In this document: positions 56,008-64,000 of the stretch, one piece after another | Layout of the letters: every line of letters starts with the position of its first letter | Position numbering within the stretch: the stretch's first letter is position 1 | Assembly: GCA_016718135.1 (NCBI GenBank) | Contig: JADKEF010000003.1 | Coordinates: 310,001-374,000, forward strand | Length of the DNA stretch: 64,000 nucleotides | Reading direction: 5' to 3' | From: Acidobacteriota bacterium | Lineage (GTDB): Bacteria; Acidobacteriota; Blastocatellia; Pyrinomonadales; Pyrinomonadaceae | Notes under the pieces: generated by a model | Databases searched by the model: none | The model's input: only the letters and a program-made list of their open reading frames with translations | Told to the model about the DNA's origin: nothing | Made by a program: the position numbers and the translations under genes

Positions 56008-56167
56008 CAGAACCACCTGCGTAAGCGGGTGGCAAAGGCGGTCAGCACAATTCTGCTGCAGATAAATGGAAATGACGCAGATCGGGAAATTCCTATCTGC
56101 GTCATTTGCTTCATCTGCGGCCAAATATTCCCGACGTACATTCCACCCGCTTACGCAGGCGGTTCTG
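56008..56167. repeat. Nested double palindrome (~160 bp) between convergent genes
   Basis: Outer arms of 25 bp (56008-56032 and 56143-56167) match with one mismatch and contain CCTGCGTAAGCGGGTGG. Inside lies a second imperfect hairpin (56056-56082 with 56095-56120) built on GCAGAT and AATGACGCAGAT units. The two stems have unrelated sequences, so this looks like one repeat family inserted inside another. It ends 4 bp before the stop codon of the leftward hydrolase gene. Confidence 0.8.
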
Positions 56168-56171
56168 GCAC

Positions 56172-58322
56172 TTATCTCGCTACTGACACGCTAATGTGCG
56201 ATGCATTGCTGCCGCTACGATAGATCCGTTGCGTTGCCGCTTTGTAATCCGCGACCGCTGCCTTAAAGATATTCGGCACAAAGGTCTGCGGATTCCTATC
56301 GTAGAGCGGGAACCAAGTGCTCTGGACCTGCACCATTATCCGATGGCCTTTTTTGAAGGTGTAATTCTGTCCGCGCAGGTCGACGGCAAATTTGGTCGGC
56401 GTGTTCGGCTTTAACGCCTCGGCTTTCTCGAAACTCTTGTGATAGCGCCCGCGGAAGATCTCGCTTGCGACCATTAGCTGATAATTTGCCATCCGTTCCG
56501 GCTGAGCATCGCCGGGATAAACATCGATCAATTTCACAACCCAATCGCTGTCCGAACCGGACGTCGCCGCAAAGATATTTGCCATCACATCGCCGGTGAT
56601 CGTAACCTCCTCAGCCAAAACTTCCGTCTTCCAAGACAAGACATCTTTGCGATCTGCGAGGAAACGTTGATCGTCAACAAGCCATGCTCCCCAACTCGAG
56701 CCCTGCGTATAGGTTGCGAGAACTGGAAGCTTGCGGTACGGAACCGGATCGGTCGGATCAGACCTGTAGGTGTCATATCCGGGATCGCTTTTGGCTTGCT
56801 CAGGCTTCTCAAAACCGAGTTGACCGCCCGATTGTAGGTAGAGTTCCTTCTTCTGACCGTTCTTTGGCGACCAGGAATCGTAGGTCATCCATTTGTTTGA
56901 TCCGGATTGGAATACCGTCGCCTCGGCCGGTGTGAAAGTACCTTTGTCTTTCAAAAGCTTTGCAAAGAACGGTGCCTGGATCTCTTTGCGGAAATAATTT
57001 CCGGTATCGCTTCCAAAATCCATCGCTCCCAGCCGCCGTCCGCGGCCGCCCCAGCCGCCATGATTCCACGGGCCCATAACGATCGAGACCTGGTTGTCAC
57101 GGTCGGTCTTTTCGAGAGTTTTGTACATCGCAAGCGGGCCGTAGAGGTCTTCCTGATCCCACCAGCCCCCAACGATGAGGGTCGGAACGCTCGTGTCTTT
57201 TAGATAGAGATTCGTGGCGCGTGCCTGCCAATAGCTGTCCCACGATGGATGCTCGAGGAACGCTTTCCACGAGTGTGATTTGGTCGCGAGTTCGGGAGCA
57301 AGTGTCTGAAGTTTACCGATTGGGAGATACCATTCGTAGTTGTTCGGATTGTCGAATGTTATGCCGCCGCCTTTTTTCTGATTCTCAAGCGGCACCGCCC
57401 ATTCGTGTGCATATGTCTGGCGAAATGCTCCATGATGCATATAATCGTCGCCCATCCACAGGTCGGTTACCGGAGCCTGCGGCGATGATGCTTTGAGTGC
57501 AGGGTGTGGATCGAGCAGAGCAACCGCCGCCAACCAACCGGGATAGCTCACGCCCGCAATACCAACGCGGCCGTTGTTCTTAGGCACGTTCTTCAGTAGC
57601 CATTCGATCGTGTCATACGTGTCCGTGCTTTCGTCGATAGACTTAGGATCACGTTTATCACGGGGCGGCCGTAGCATTTCGAACACGCCTTCGCTGTCTT
57701 CGCGTCCGCGAATATCCTGAAACACAAAAACATATCCGTCTTGAACAAGCTCGGCTTTGGAGCTATTTAATCGCGGCGAGTTCCAACCGGCAACGCCATA
57801 CGGCGTTCGCTCCATGTAGATCGGCAGATTCTCAGCCTGATTCTCGGGCGTCATTATAACGGTGAAAAGCTTGACCCCGTCGCGCATTGGGATCATCGCC
57901 TCCGTGCGTTTGAACGGCACTCGCGTGTCCGCTTGCGGTATGTTCGCGATCTTCTTCGTCGTGTACATCTGGCCGCCCTGCCGCCAGATCATCCCGGTCA
58001 CACGGCCGCCTTCGCGGACGAATTCTGCTTCCGCTGGTGGCCCCGGTGGCTTGGTAAAGAACTTATCTGCGGCCGAAGCTTGTATCTCGATCTTGTCCTG
58101 ATTCGTTACGCGAAGAAAGAACGTCTCACCCTCGCGGAAGAACGAAAAGACGATCCCGCCCAGATTTGCCGCATCCTCGTACTGGCCCGTCAAAACATCG
58201 AAACTCTGCGGCTCGACCCTGATAGCGACCTGAGTCGCCTGAGCAGCCGGCTGTTGGCCAACGACCGCGAAGTTTGAAACCAGAACGACAAAGAAAAATA
58301 CGACGAAACGAATTCTGTTCAT
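56172..58322 (-). CDS. CocE/NonD (S15-like) serine hydrolase, exported
   Basis: 716 aa. Signal peptide (MNRIRFVVFFFVVLVSNFAV) then an N-terminal ~120-aa extension. The catalytic domain has FKRTEAMIPMRDGVKLFTVI, YVFVFQDIRGREDSEGVFEM, the nucleophile VGIAGVSYPGWLAAV (GXSYXG) and MGPWNHGGWGGRGR with the catalytic His. The C-terminal jelly-roll domain is X-Pro dipeptidyl-peptidase-like (KFAVDLRGQNYTFKKGHRIM). Family members hydrolyse esters or peptides at the cell surface; the substrate is unknown. Frame intact. Confidence 0.88.
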   Translation of the reverse strand: MNRIRFVVFFFVVLVSNFAVVGQQPAAQATQVAIRVEPQSFDVLTGQYEDAANLGGIVFSFFREGETFFLRVTNQDKIEIQASAADKFFTKPPGPPAEAEFVREGGRVTGMIWRQGGQMYTTKKIANIPQADTRVPFKRTEAMIPMRDGVKLFTVIMTPENQAENLPIYMERTPYGVAGWNSPRLNSSKAELVQDGYVFVFQDIRGREDSEGVFEMLRPPRDKRDPKSIDESTDTYDTIEWLLKNVPKNNGRVGIAGVSYPGWLAAVALLDPHPALKASSPQAPVTDLWMGDDYMHHGAFRQTYAHEWAVPLENQKKGGGITFDNPNNYEWYLPIGKLQTLAPELATKSHSWKAFLEHPSWDSYWQARATNLYLKDTSVPTLIVGGWWDQEDLYGPLAMYKTLEKTDRDNQVSIVMGPWNHGGWGGRGRRLGAMDFGSDTGNYFRKEIQAPFFAKLLKDKGTFTPAEATVFQSGSNKWMTYDSWSPKNGQKKELYLQSGGQLGFEKPEQAKSDPGYDTYRSDPTDPVPYRKLPVLATYTQGSSWGAWLVDDQRFLADRKDVLSWKTEVLAEEVTITGDVMANIFAATSGSDSDWVVKLIDVYPGDAQPERMANYQLMVASEIFRGRYHKSFEKAEALKPNTPTKFAVDLRGQNYTFKKGHRIMVQVQSTWFPLYDRNPQTFVPNIFKAAVADYKAATQRIYRSGSNASHISVSVAR

Positions 58323-58391
58323 ATATTTGGAGTATTGCCTAGATTCTCTAACTTACGCTACCAATTCCTCAAAGGTTTCCCGTTATAGAAC

Positions 58392-58421
58392 AAAAAATGC
58401 GGCCGCTTTTGATACGGCCGC
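58392..58421 (-). terminator. Intrinsic terminator of the mrdA-rodA-mrcA operon
   Basis: A 7-bp GC stem (GCGGCCG / CGGCCGC) followed on the minus strand by ATTTTTTG lies 27 bp beyond the mrcA stop. Confidence 0.82.
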
Positions 58422-58447
58422 TCCTTTATTACTTCGAAATAGATCGA

Positions 58448-61021
58448 CTATCCGTCGCCTTTCTTTCCTTTGCGTTTTGCTCCGTCCACCTTGTCGGGGG
58501 GCGTATCTACTTTTGGCTTTACCGTTGAAGGCGGAACGATCGGTTTCACCACCGGCGGCTTGTCCGGCGTCGTATCCGGGGCCTTGGTAGTTGTATCGGG
58601 GGAAGCGGGTTTAGTATCGTCACCACCACCGGTGCCGGGCAACGGAGCGTTAGGGTCGATCTTGGTTCCCGGAGTAAAGACGATCCCGGTCCTTCGTCCG
58701 GCCACATCCGCTTCCTCGAGTTTTTCGAGTTCTTCGCGTTTTCTCAGTTCGCTTGCTCGCTTCACCTCGGTTGGCATCGGCGGTGCCTTGGGGAATGTCT
58801 CACGCGGTTTATCCTTCATGAAAGGGATCATAAAGGAATTGAAGTATGGTACCGCTCCGTGTCCGCCGGTCATTCCTGCACCGAGCGATTCCTTACGCAG
58901 CGGATTTCCCATCCATACGCCGGTTACATATGTAGGTGTATATCCAATAAACCAGACGTCGGTTTCATTATTAACAGTGCCAGTCTTTCCAGCCAAAGGA
59001 TGGCCCCCTGCACTGGCCCCGGGAGCAGTACCGCCACCGGACGTTACGCCACGCATCATATCTACCATCGTCAATGCGACGTACTCGCTCGTGACCTTGG
59101 AACTCGTACCTTCAAATTCTTCGAGCAGACTTCCGTCGCGGTTATAGACCTTGCGGATCAGGTGTGGAGCCACACGAATTCCCTTATTTGGAAAAGCTGA
59201 GTAGGCAGCAACCATCTCGAGCAGTGATGCCTCACTCGCTCCAAGTGCCGACGGCAAACTAGGAGCCATCGGATTTGAGATCCCAAAGCGCCTAACCATC
59301 TGGGCACCCGCCTGAATACCGACCTGCTCTAACAGGTGTACAGCCGCGATGTTGTACGATTTGGCAAGCGCGATCTTCATCGGGACATTCGGATGGCTCG
59401 GAGCCCCGCCATAGTTCGTAGGTGACCAGCCACCACGCTTGATCGGCGCACCGCTGACCGTCATGTCAGGTGTCATTCCATCCTCAACGGCGGCCGTATA
59501 TATAAACGGCTTATACGCTGATCCGGTCTGACGCAAGCCCTGGGTAGCGTTATTGAACTTACTCGTTTGAAAATCATACCCGCCGACAAGACAAACGATC
59601 TCGCCGTTCTTTGCGTTTATTGATACGATCGACGCCTGTACCTCAGGGACTTGCATCAACTCGACATCGAGTTGCTGTTTTTCTTTATCAACACCCTTTA
59701 TGAGGAACTCTGCCAGAAAACCGGGTTTTAGCTCGTCCTTTGGACGCTTACCGCTCCGGCCCATATTAGCCGAACGCACAACCGCCTTGTACTTTCCAAA
59801 GCGAACGCCTACCTCATCGCCGCCCGGGTTATGCTTCATCACCAGGCCTTTGATGTACTCACCTACCTGATAATCGTCACCGTACCAATCCGGGTGCTTA
59901 AAGGTATCGAGGGTCTTGTTTACCTCTTTCTCATCAGTGATCGGCTCTTCATTTTCGTTGAGCAAAATGTTCTTGTAATCCGAACGCCATGCCCTGCCTT
60001 TATCATATCCGCGGAGACGCTCGCGGATCACGCGCGTTGCTATCTTTTGAGCCTCGACGTTGATGGTCGTATATACTTTTAAGCCGCCTTGTGCGACGCG
60101 GGTCGTGTATTTTTCTTCGAGATACTTCCGAACCTCTTCGATCGGATAATCCCAAGCAGTCGACTTAGGCTGTGATTGATAAAACGCGGTCGATGCCAGT
60201 TGGATCGGCTTGGCTTTGGCAGCATCGACCTCCGACTGCGAGTATTTTTCCGGAAAATACTTGGTCATCTGATCGAGAACAATATCGCGTCGAGTGCGCG
60301 CTTTTTCCATGTCACGAGTCGGCGAGTATTCCGGCGACTTCGGGATCGCAGCGAGCAAAGCCGCTTCCTCAAGCGTGAGATCCTTTACAGATTTGCCAAA
60401 ATAAGTTCGCGACCCAGCTTCAAAGCCATAGGCACCTGCCCCGAGAAAGACGTAATTCATATACATCTCGAGGATCTGATCTTTGGTGTACAGCCGTTCG
60501 ATCTGCAAGGCGACAGCCCACTCATTGACCTTACGGGAGTAAGTCTTGTCCTTATAGAGAAATAGATTTTTTGCCAGCTGTTGCGTGATCGTGGAAGCAC
60601 CCTCAGTTTTGCCGCTGGTCAGATTCTTGACGACAACGCCGACAATTCGATATGGATCGATCCCAATATGGTCGCGATATCGGTAATCCTCGATCGCCAG
60701 CAACGCATCAGTAACGCGGTCCGGCACGTCTTGGATCTTAAGAGGGATACGTTTTTCCAGGGCAAATTCGGCAAGTATCGTCTCGCCATCATCGGCGTAA
60801 ATAGTAGTAACTTGCGGCGGCCGATAGGTCGCGAGAGCCGAGACTTCGACTGAGTAACGAGAGTTATTGAGGTAATACGAAGCCAAAACACCAGTCAAGG
60901 CTCCAGCCGACAAAGCCAGTAGCAACGCCGCCGCCAGGAACGTAAACCCAGAAAACCAGCCTTTCGCCGAGCCATCGCCTACCGATTCGGTACTCTGAAA
61001 CTTCTTTACATCTACCGCCAT
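58448..61021 (-). CDS. mrcA: Bifunctional class A penicillin-binding protein (PBP1A family)
   Basis: 857 aa. A single membrane anchor (about residues 22-50) leads to a GT51 transglycosylase domain with LLAIEDYRYRDHIGIDPYRI (catalytic Glu) and GASTITQQLAKNLFLYKDKT. An OB-like insert (about 340-440) precedes the transpeptidase with TGSAYKPF (catalytic Ser, SXXK), KSYNIAAVH (SXN) and AGKTGTVN (KTG). The last ~95 residues are a Pro/Lys/Thr-rich tail. It polymerises and cross-links peptidoglycan in the periplasm. It is the third gene of a leftward operon, 10 bp after rodA. Confidence 0.93.
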   Translation of the reverse strand: MAVDVKKFQSTESVGDGSAKGWFSGFTFLAAALLLALSAGALTGVLASYYLNNSRYSVEVSALATYRPPQVTTIYADDGETILAEFALEKRIPLKIQDVPDRVTDALLAIEDYRYRDHIGIDPYRIVGVVVKNLTSGKTEGASTITQQLAKNLFLYKDKTYSRKVNEWAVALQIERLYTKDQILEMYMNYVFLGAGAYGFEAGSRTYFGKSVKDLTLEEAALLAAIPKSPEYSPTRDMEKARTRRDIVLDQMTKYFPEKYSQSEVDAAKAKPIQLASTAFYQSQPKSTAWDYPIEEVRKYLEEKYTTRVAQGGLKVYTTINVEAQKIATRVIRERLRGYDKGRAWRSDYKNILLNENEEPITDEKEVNKTLDTFKHPDWYGDDYQVGEYIKGLVMKHNPGGDEVGVRFGKYKAVVRSANMGRSGKRPKDELKPGFLAEFLIKGVDKEKQQLDVELMQVPEVQASIVSINAKNGEIVCLVGGYDFQTSKFNNATQGLRQTGSAYKPFIYTAAVEDGMTPDMTVSGAPIKRGGWSPTNYGGAPSHPNVPMKIALAKSYNIAAVHLLEQVGIQAGAQMVRRFGISNPMAPSLPSALGASEASLLEMVAAYSAFPNKGIRVAPHLIRKVYNRDGSLLEEFEGTSSKVTSEYVALTMVDMMRGVTSGGGTAPGASAGGHPLAGKTGTVNNETDVWFIGYTPTYVTGVWMGNPLRKESLGAGMTGGHGAVPYFNSFMIPFMKDKPRETFPKAPPMPTEVKRASELRKREELEKLEEADVAGRRTGIVFTPGTKIDPNAPLPGTGGGDDTKPASPDTTTKAPDTTPDKPPVVKPIVPPSTVKPKVDTPPDKVDGAKRKGKKGDG

Positions 61022-61031
61022 TACAGTACTC

Positions 61032-62147
61032 CTAATTCACAAAACGACGCAGCTTAACGCTGACCACAAATCCGATCGCGACAAATGTCGATAAAAGTGC
61101 CGACAGTCCTGCGCTCATCAGCGGCAGTGGCACGCCGATAACAGGTAAAACGCCTAGGGCCATCCCGACGTTCATACAAATTTGAAAGACCATGCCGCAT
61201 ACGATGGACATTATAACAAGCATTCCGGCCCGGTCGGAAGCTTCGCGGGCACCGGCGATCAAGCGTGAAAGCAAAAGAGCATACGCCAGAAGCAGTGATA
61301 CGCACCCGATGAATCCTGTATTTTCCGCAGTTACAGCAAAGATAAAATCAGTCTGCGGCTCCGGGAGGAACTTGAGCACACTTTGCGAAGTCTCAGTGTC
61401 ACCTTTTATACCAGAAAGCCCACCTTTGCCTACCGTTATTGTGGATTGGATGGTGTGGTATCCGTATCCGCGCGGATCAACGCTATCAGGGTCAATGATC
61501 GCGTTAATTCGCTCCTGCTGATATCGCTTGATAAAGCCCGTCTTTACGCCCGTAATATATGCTGCGGGAACAAAGATAGCTACCGCCACCACCGAGAGGA
61601 CGACGTATCTCATCTTGATCCCGGACAAGAAGAACATCGCACCGAGGATCGGCAAATACGTGATCGCCTGTCCTGCGTCCGGTTCGAGCATGATGAGAGC
61701 GACAGGCCCGGCAAAGATCGCTCCGCCGACAGCCATCTCGCGAAACGTTAGCGTCCCACCCTTTTTAGCACCAAAATACTTAGCGAGCATTAAGACGGTC
61801 GATATCTTGGCGATCTCCGAGGGCTGGAATTGTAGTCCGAATATTCGCAGCCAAGCCTTCTGTCCATTGACCTGCACACCAAGCGGGGTCAACACAAGAA
61901 GAAGAAGTATGAGCCCGATAACATAAAAGATCGGTGCCGAATCGATCAGGCGGCGGTAGTCAGTGAACGAGACGACCACGAACGCGACCAATGCGATGCC
62001 TATCCCGTAGATCTGCTTTGTCCAGTAGCCTTCGCTTGGCATCGCGTTGTGGATCTGCCAAACGCCAAAGGAGGCGATAGCGAGGGCCAAAACGGCGGTA
62101 AGCCAGTCAAAATCGCGCAGATCGCGTTTTTCGGGAATAGCCACCAT
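61032..62147 (-). CDS. rodA: SEDS peptidoglycan polymerase RodA
   Basis: 371 aa with about ten membrane spans. SEDS signatures include LLLLVLTPLGVQVNGQKAWL, RIFGLQFQPSEIAKISTVLM and NTGFIGCVSLLLAYALL, ending GVLPVIGVPLPLMSAGLSAL. It works as the glycan polymerase of the elongation complex together with PBP2, whose gene ends 2 bp upstream. Gene order and tight spacing imply a single transcript. Confidence 0.94.
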   Translation of the reverse strand: MVAIPEKRDLRDFDWLTAVLALAIASFGVWQIHNAMPSEGYWTKQIYGIGIALVAFVVVSFTDYRRLIDSAPIFYVIGLILLLLVLTPLGVQVNGQKAWLRIFGLQFQPSEIAKISTVLMLAKYFGAKKGGTLTFREMAVGGAIFAGPVALIMLEPDAGQAITYLPILGAMFFLSGIKMRYVVLSVVAVAIFVPAAYITGVKTGFIKRYQQERINAIIDPDSVDPRGYGYHTIQSTITVGKGGLSGIKGDTETSQSVLKFLPEPQTDFIFAVTAENTGFIGCVSLLLAYALLLSRLIAGAREASDRAGMLVIMSIVCGMVFQICMNVGMALGVLPVIGVPLPLMSAGLSALLSTFVAIGFVVSVKLRRFVN

Positions 62148-62149
62148 CG

Positions 62150-64000
62150 TTATTTTGCTGCGACCTCCTGGGGTGTATGTCCGGGGCGCTTCGCAAGATA
62201 CGCATCGTACACGCCACGCACCGCCGGAGCAGCAAAGCTACCGCCGAAGCCGACGTTCTCGATCAGTGCGATGACCGCGATCTCAGGCTTGTACGCAGGT
62301 GCAAAACTGACGAACCATGCGTGATCCTTCTTATCGCCAACATCCTTGCCCAAGGCCGCGACCTGAGCGGTTCCCGTCTTCCCCGCAATGTCAAAATCAG
62401 GGATTCTGATCGATCCGGCAGTTCCGCCGCCATTGACAACGCCCCACATTCCTTTGATAACGACGTCCCACTGATCAGGTGTCGCCTCGATCAGCCTGGG
62501 CTCAGGGTCTTTATAGCCGAATCCCGCACGTTGTGCAAAGTAGTCGCTTTGCCCCTCGCTCCCGACTGCCGCGATCGAGCGAAACTCCTTTAAGAAGTGT
62601 GGTGTGACCATCTGCCCGCGCATACCTATCGCAGCCACGGCGTGGAGCATGGAGATAGGAGTGACCACAACTGTGTCCTGCCCGATACCTGAGTAAACGG
62701 TCCGAATGTCGCTCCATTTACCTTCTCGTTTTATCACGCCGGCCATGTGCGATTTTGGCGTTTGAGGGACTTTTTCGTTTGGCAGGTCCACTCCCGAACG
62801 CTTGTCAAAACCAAACGTCTCGACCATCTGGATGACGCCCTCGATCTTCATCTTGAGGGCAAGGCGGTAATAGTATCCATCGCACGATTTTGTGATCGCA
62901 TAGCTCAGGGGCGGCGAGCCATGGCTACCCATGCAGCGTGTAAATTTGCTCCCAATAGTGATGCCGCCGCCGCAGACAAGATTCGACTTTTCGACAGTTA
63001 TCGCTCCCTGCTGTAGCCCCGCAAGAGACTCGGGTATCTTCCACGTCGAACCCGGCGGATAATGGCCTTGGATCGCACGGTTAAATAGCGGCCGCTTTTC
63101 GTCCTGCCAATACGCTGCGATCGCCCGCCGTCCATCCGGCGATGAACGCCCACTGATAAATATGTTTGGATCAAACGACGGTGCAGACGCCATGACGAGC
63201 ACCTCTCCGTTATTCGGATCGGTCGCAATGATAGTTCCCCGTTTTGTAGGCGTATCGGCAAGCCGCTTTTCGGCTTCGAGTTGCAGGTCGAGATCGATCG
63301 TCGTGATCAGATCTTGCCCCGACTGCGGTTGGACGACCTCGAGTTCGCTCTGTACACGCCCGCGGCTATCGACAAGCACCTTCCTATATCCTGGCCGACC
63401 GCGCAGATACTCGTCATAATACTGCTCGAGGCCGCCCTTGCCGATAATGTCTCCCGGACGAAACCCCTTCTCCTGATACGCGGGATCCTCAAGCTGTTTC
63501 GGGCTGATCTCGCCTACATAGCCGAGTACGTGGGCGAGCGTTGTACCGAGCGGATAATACCTCTGCGGCTGCAGTTCGACCCGCAACTCAGGGAATTCGA
63601 GAGCGTGTGCTTCAACCCAGGTAATGTCGCGCATATCAACATTTTCCTTGAGCACCATCGCCTCGAATTCGTTCTGCTGTTTGATGAGATTGAGCCGTTC
63701 TATGACAAATTGTCGCTCAAGTCCAAGCCCCCGTGAATAGTCATCGACCCGGTCGGCGACGTTGATCTTCTTAAGCGGCTCGTTTGATAGAACGACGTTA
63801 TAGGTAGGGCGTGAATCGACCAACAGTCGTCCATAGCGGTCGAATACGGCCCCACGCGGAGCGGGGATCGGGATGAACCGCACACGCTGGCTCTCGGCAC
63901 GATCGCTGTAATATTCGCCATTTACGATCTGAAGAAAATACAGTCGTACGCCGAGAAGGGCGAGCAGCACGAACGCCAAGACCTGTATCGTCGCGACTCG
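62150..64000 (-). CDS. mrdA: Penicillin-binding protein 2 (elongasome transpeptidase), 5' end beyond window
   Basis: At least 616 codons, open at the right edge: the frame continues upstream of the window, so the true start is outside. One N-terminal membrane span (LAFVLLALLGVRLYFLQ), then the PBP dimer domain (AHVLGYVGEISPKQLEDPAY; IGKGGLEQYYDEYLRGRPGY) and the transpeptidase with PPGSTWKI (SXXK), TKSCDGYYY (SXN-equivalent, with Cys-Asp) and IAGKTGTAQ (KTG). It cross-links peptidoglycan during cell elongation with RodA. mreB/mreC/mreD may lie just outside. Confidence 0.94.
   Translation of the reverse strand, partial: RVATIQVLAFVLLALLGVRLYFLQIVNGEYYSDRAESQRVRFIPIPAPRGAVFDRYGRLLVDSRPTYNVVLSNEPLKKINVADRVDDYSRGLGLERQFVIERLNLIKQQNEFEAMVLKENVDMRDITWVEAHALEFPELRVELQPQRYYPLGTTLAHVLGYVGEISPKQLEDPAYQEKGFRPGDIIGKGGLEQYYDEYLRGRPGYRKVLVDSRGRVQSELEVVQPQSGQDLITTIDLDLQLEAEKRLADTPTKRGTIIATDPNNGEVLVMASAPSFDPNIFISGRSSPDGRRAIAAYWQDEKRPLFNRAIQGHYPPGSTWKIPESLAGLQQGAITVEKSNLVCGGGITIGSKFTRCMGSHGSPPLSYAITKSCDGYYYRLALKMKIEGVIQMVETFGFDKRSGVDLPNEKVPQTPKSHMAGVIKREGKWSDIRTVYSGIGQDTVVVTPISMLHAVAAIGMRGQMVTPHFLKEFRSIAAVGSEGQSDYFAQRAGFGYKDPEPRLIEATPDQWDVVIKGMWGVVNGGGTAGSIRIPDFDIAGKTGTAQVAALGKDVGDKKDHAWFVSFAPAYKPEIAVIALIENVGFGGSFAAPAVRGVYDAYLAKRPGHTPQEVAAK

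Noticed and set aside
58470..59147. Long rightward frame opposite mrcA, rich in Val, Ser and Gly
   Set aside because: It mirrors the codon pattern of the Pro/Lys-rich PBP tail on the other strand and has no independent features.
1..64000. tRNA or rRNA genes
   Set aside because: I looked for cloverleaf-like segments and rRNA-like stretches in intergenic spaces and found none; a covariance-model search would be needed to exclude them fully.

Overview
The window looks like chromosomal DNA from a Gram-negative, probably acidobacterial organism (Blastocatellia/Pyrinomonadales-like). This is inferred from gene content, not from a marker gene. The pointers are Oar-type TonB receptors with an N-terminal carboxypeptidase-regulatory-like domain, large secreted beta-propeller/Ig-like proteins ending in dockerin-like and cohesin-like modules, many signal-peptide proteins of unknown function, bacillithiol-type BshB1, and an RodA/PBP2/PBP1A cell-wall operon. 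No tRNA, rRNA, CRISPR array, integrase or complete insertion sequence was seen.

Layout. 0-4 kb: leftward queuosine genes queC and queE, then a run of small secreted and membrane proteins of unknown function. 4-15 kb: housekeeping genes (aminopeptidase P, DoxX, NAD-type isocitrate dehydrogenase) and a rightward thiO - TlpA-like - methyltransferase - glycerophosphodiesterase run, then an MgtE-like soluble CBS protein and a lytic transglycosylase. 15-25 kb: a giant exported propeller/Ig/dockerin protein, a penicillin/AHL-acylase-type hydrolase, a zinc-ribbon PH-domain membrane protein, and a Wzc-type tyrosine autokinase for exopolysaccharide. 25.7-30.7 kb: a very large flavin/Fe-S oxidoreductase and an asparaginase. 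30.8-41.6 kb: leftward recN, M14 carboxypeptidase, GT4 glycosyltransferase and TonB receptors, all riddled with frameshifts and containing a ~1.57 kb segment present twice. 42-45 kb: a PilZ-like protein, a second dockerin-bearing secreted protein and a secreted protein of unknown function. 45-56 kb: VanX-like dipeptidase, YceI, DinB, BaiN-type flavoprotein, J-domain-like coiled-coil protein, bshB1, MBL hydrolase, lipB, a lipoprotein and an esterase. 56-64 kb: a CocE-type hydrolase and the mrdA-rodA-mrcA cell-elongation operon, cut by the window edge.

The most important structural observation concerns sequence quality. Genes at 1-26 kb and 51-64 kb have intact frames. Between about 26.6 and 50.7 kb nearly every conserved gene carries single-base insertions or deletions, with the highest density at 32-44 kb. 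In the middle lie two diverged copies of the same M14/glycosyltransferase segment with different indels in each, separated by a fragment of another TonB receptor. The simplest reading is a poorly polished or misjoined low-coverage stretch; a decayed real duplication is the alternative. Gene calls there are reconstructions across frameshifts.

The second theme is small palindromic repeats set flush against gene 3' ends (22.68, 30.7, 50.0, 51.65-51.8 and 56.0-56.17 kb). One of them supplies the last residues of the tyrosine kinase as well as a probable terminator. The third is a shared dockerin-like pair plus cohesin-like C-terminal module in two otherwise unrelated secreted proteins. I found no clearly new defence or biosynthetic system; the best candidates for new biology are that module, the large fused oxidoreductase and the uncharacterised membrane operon at 2-4 kb.
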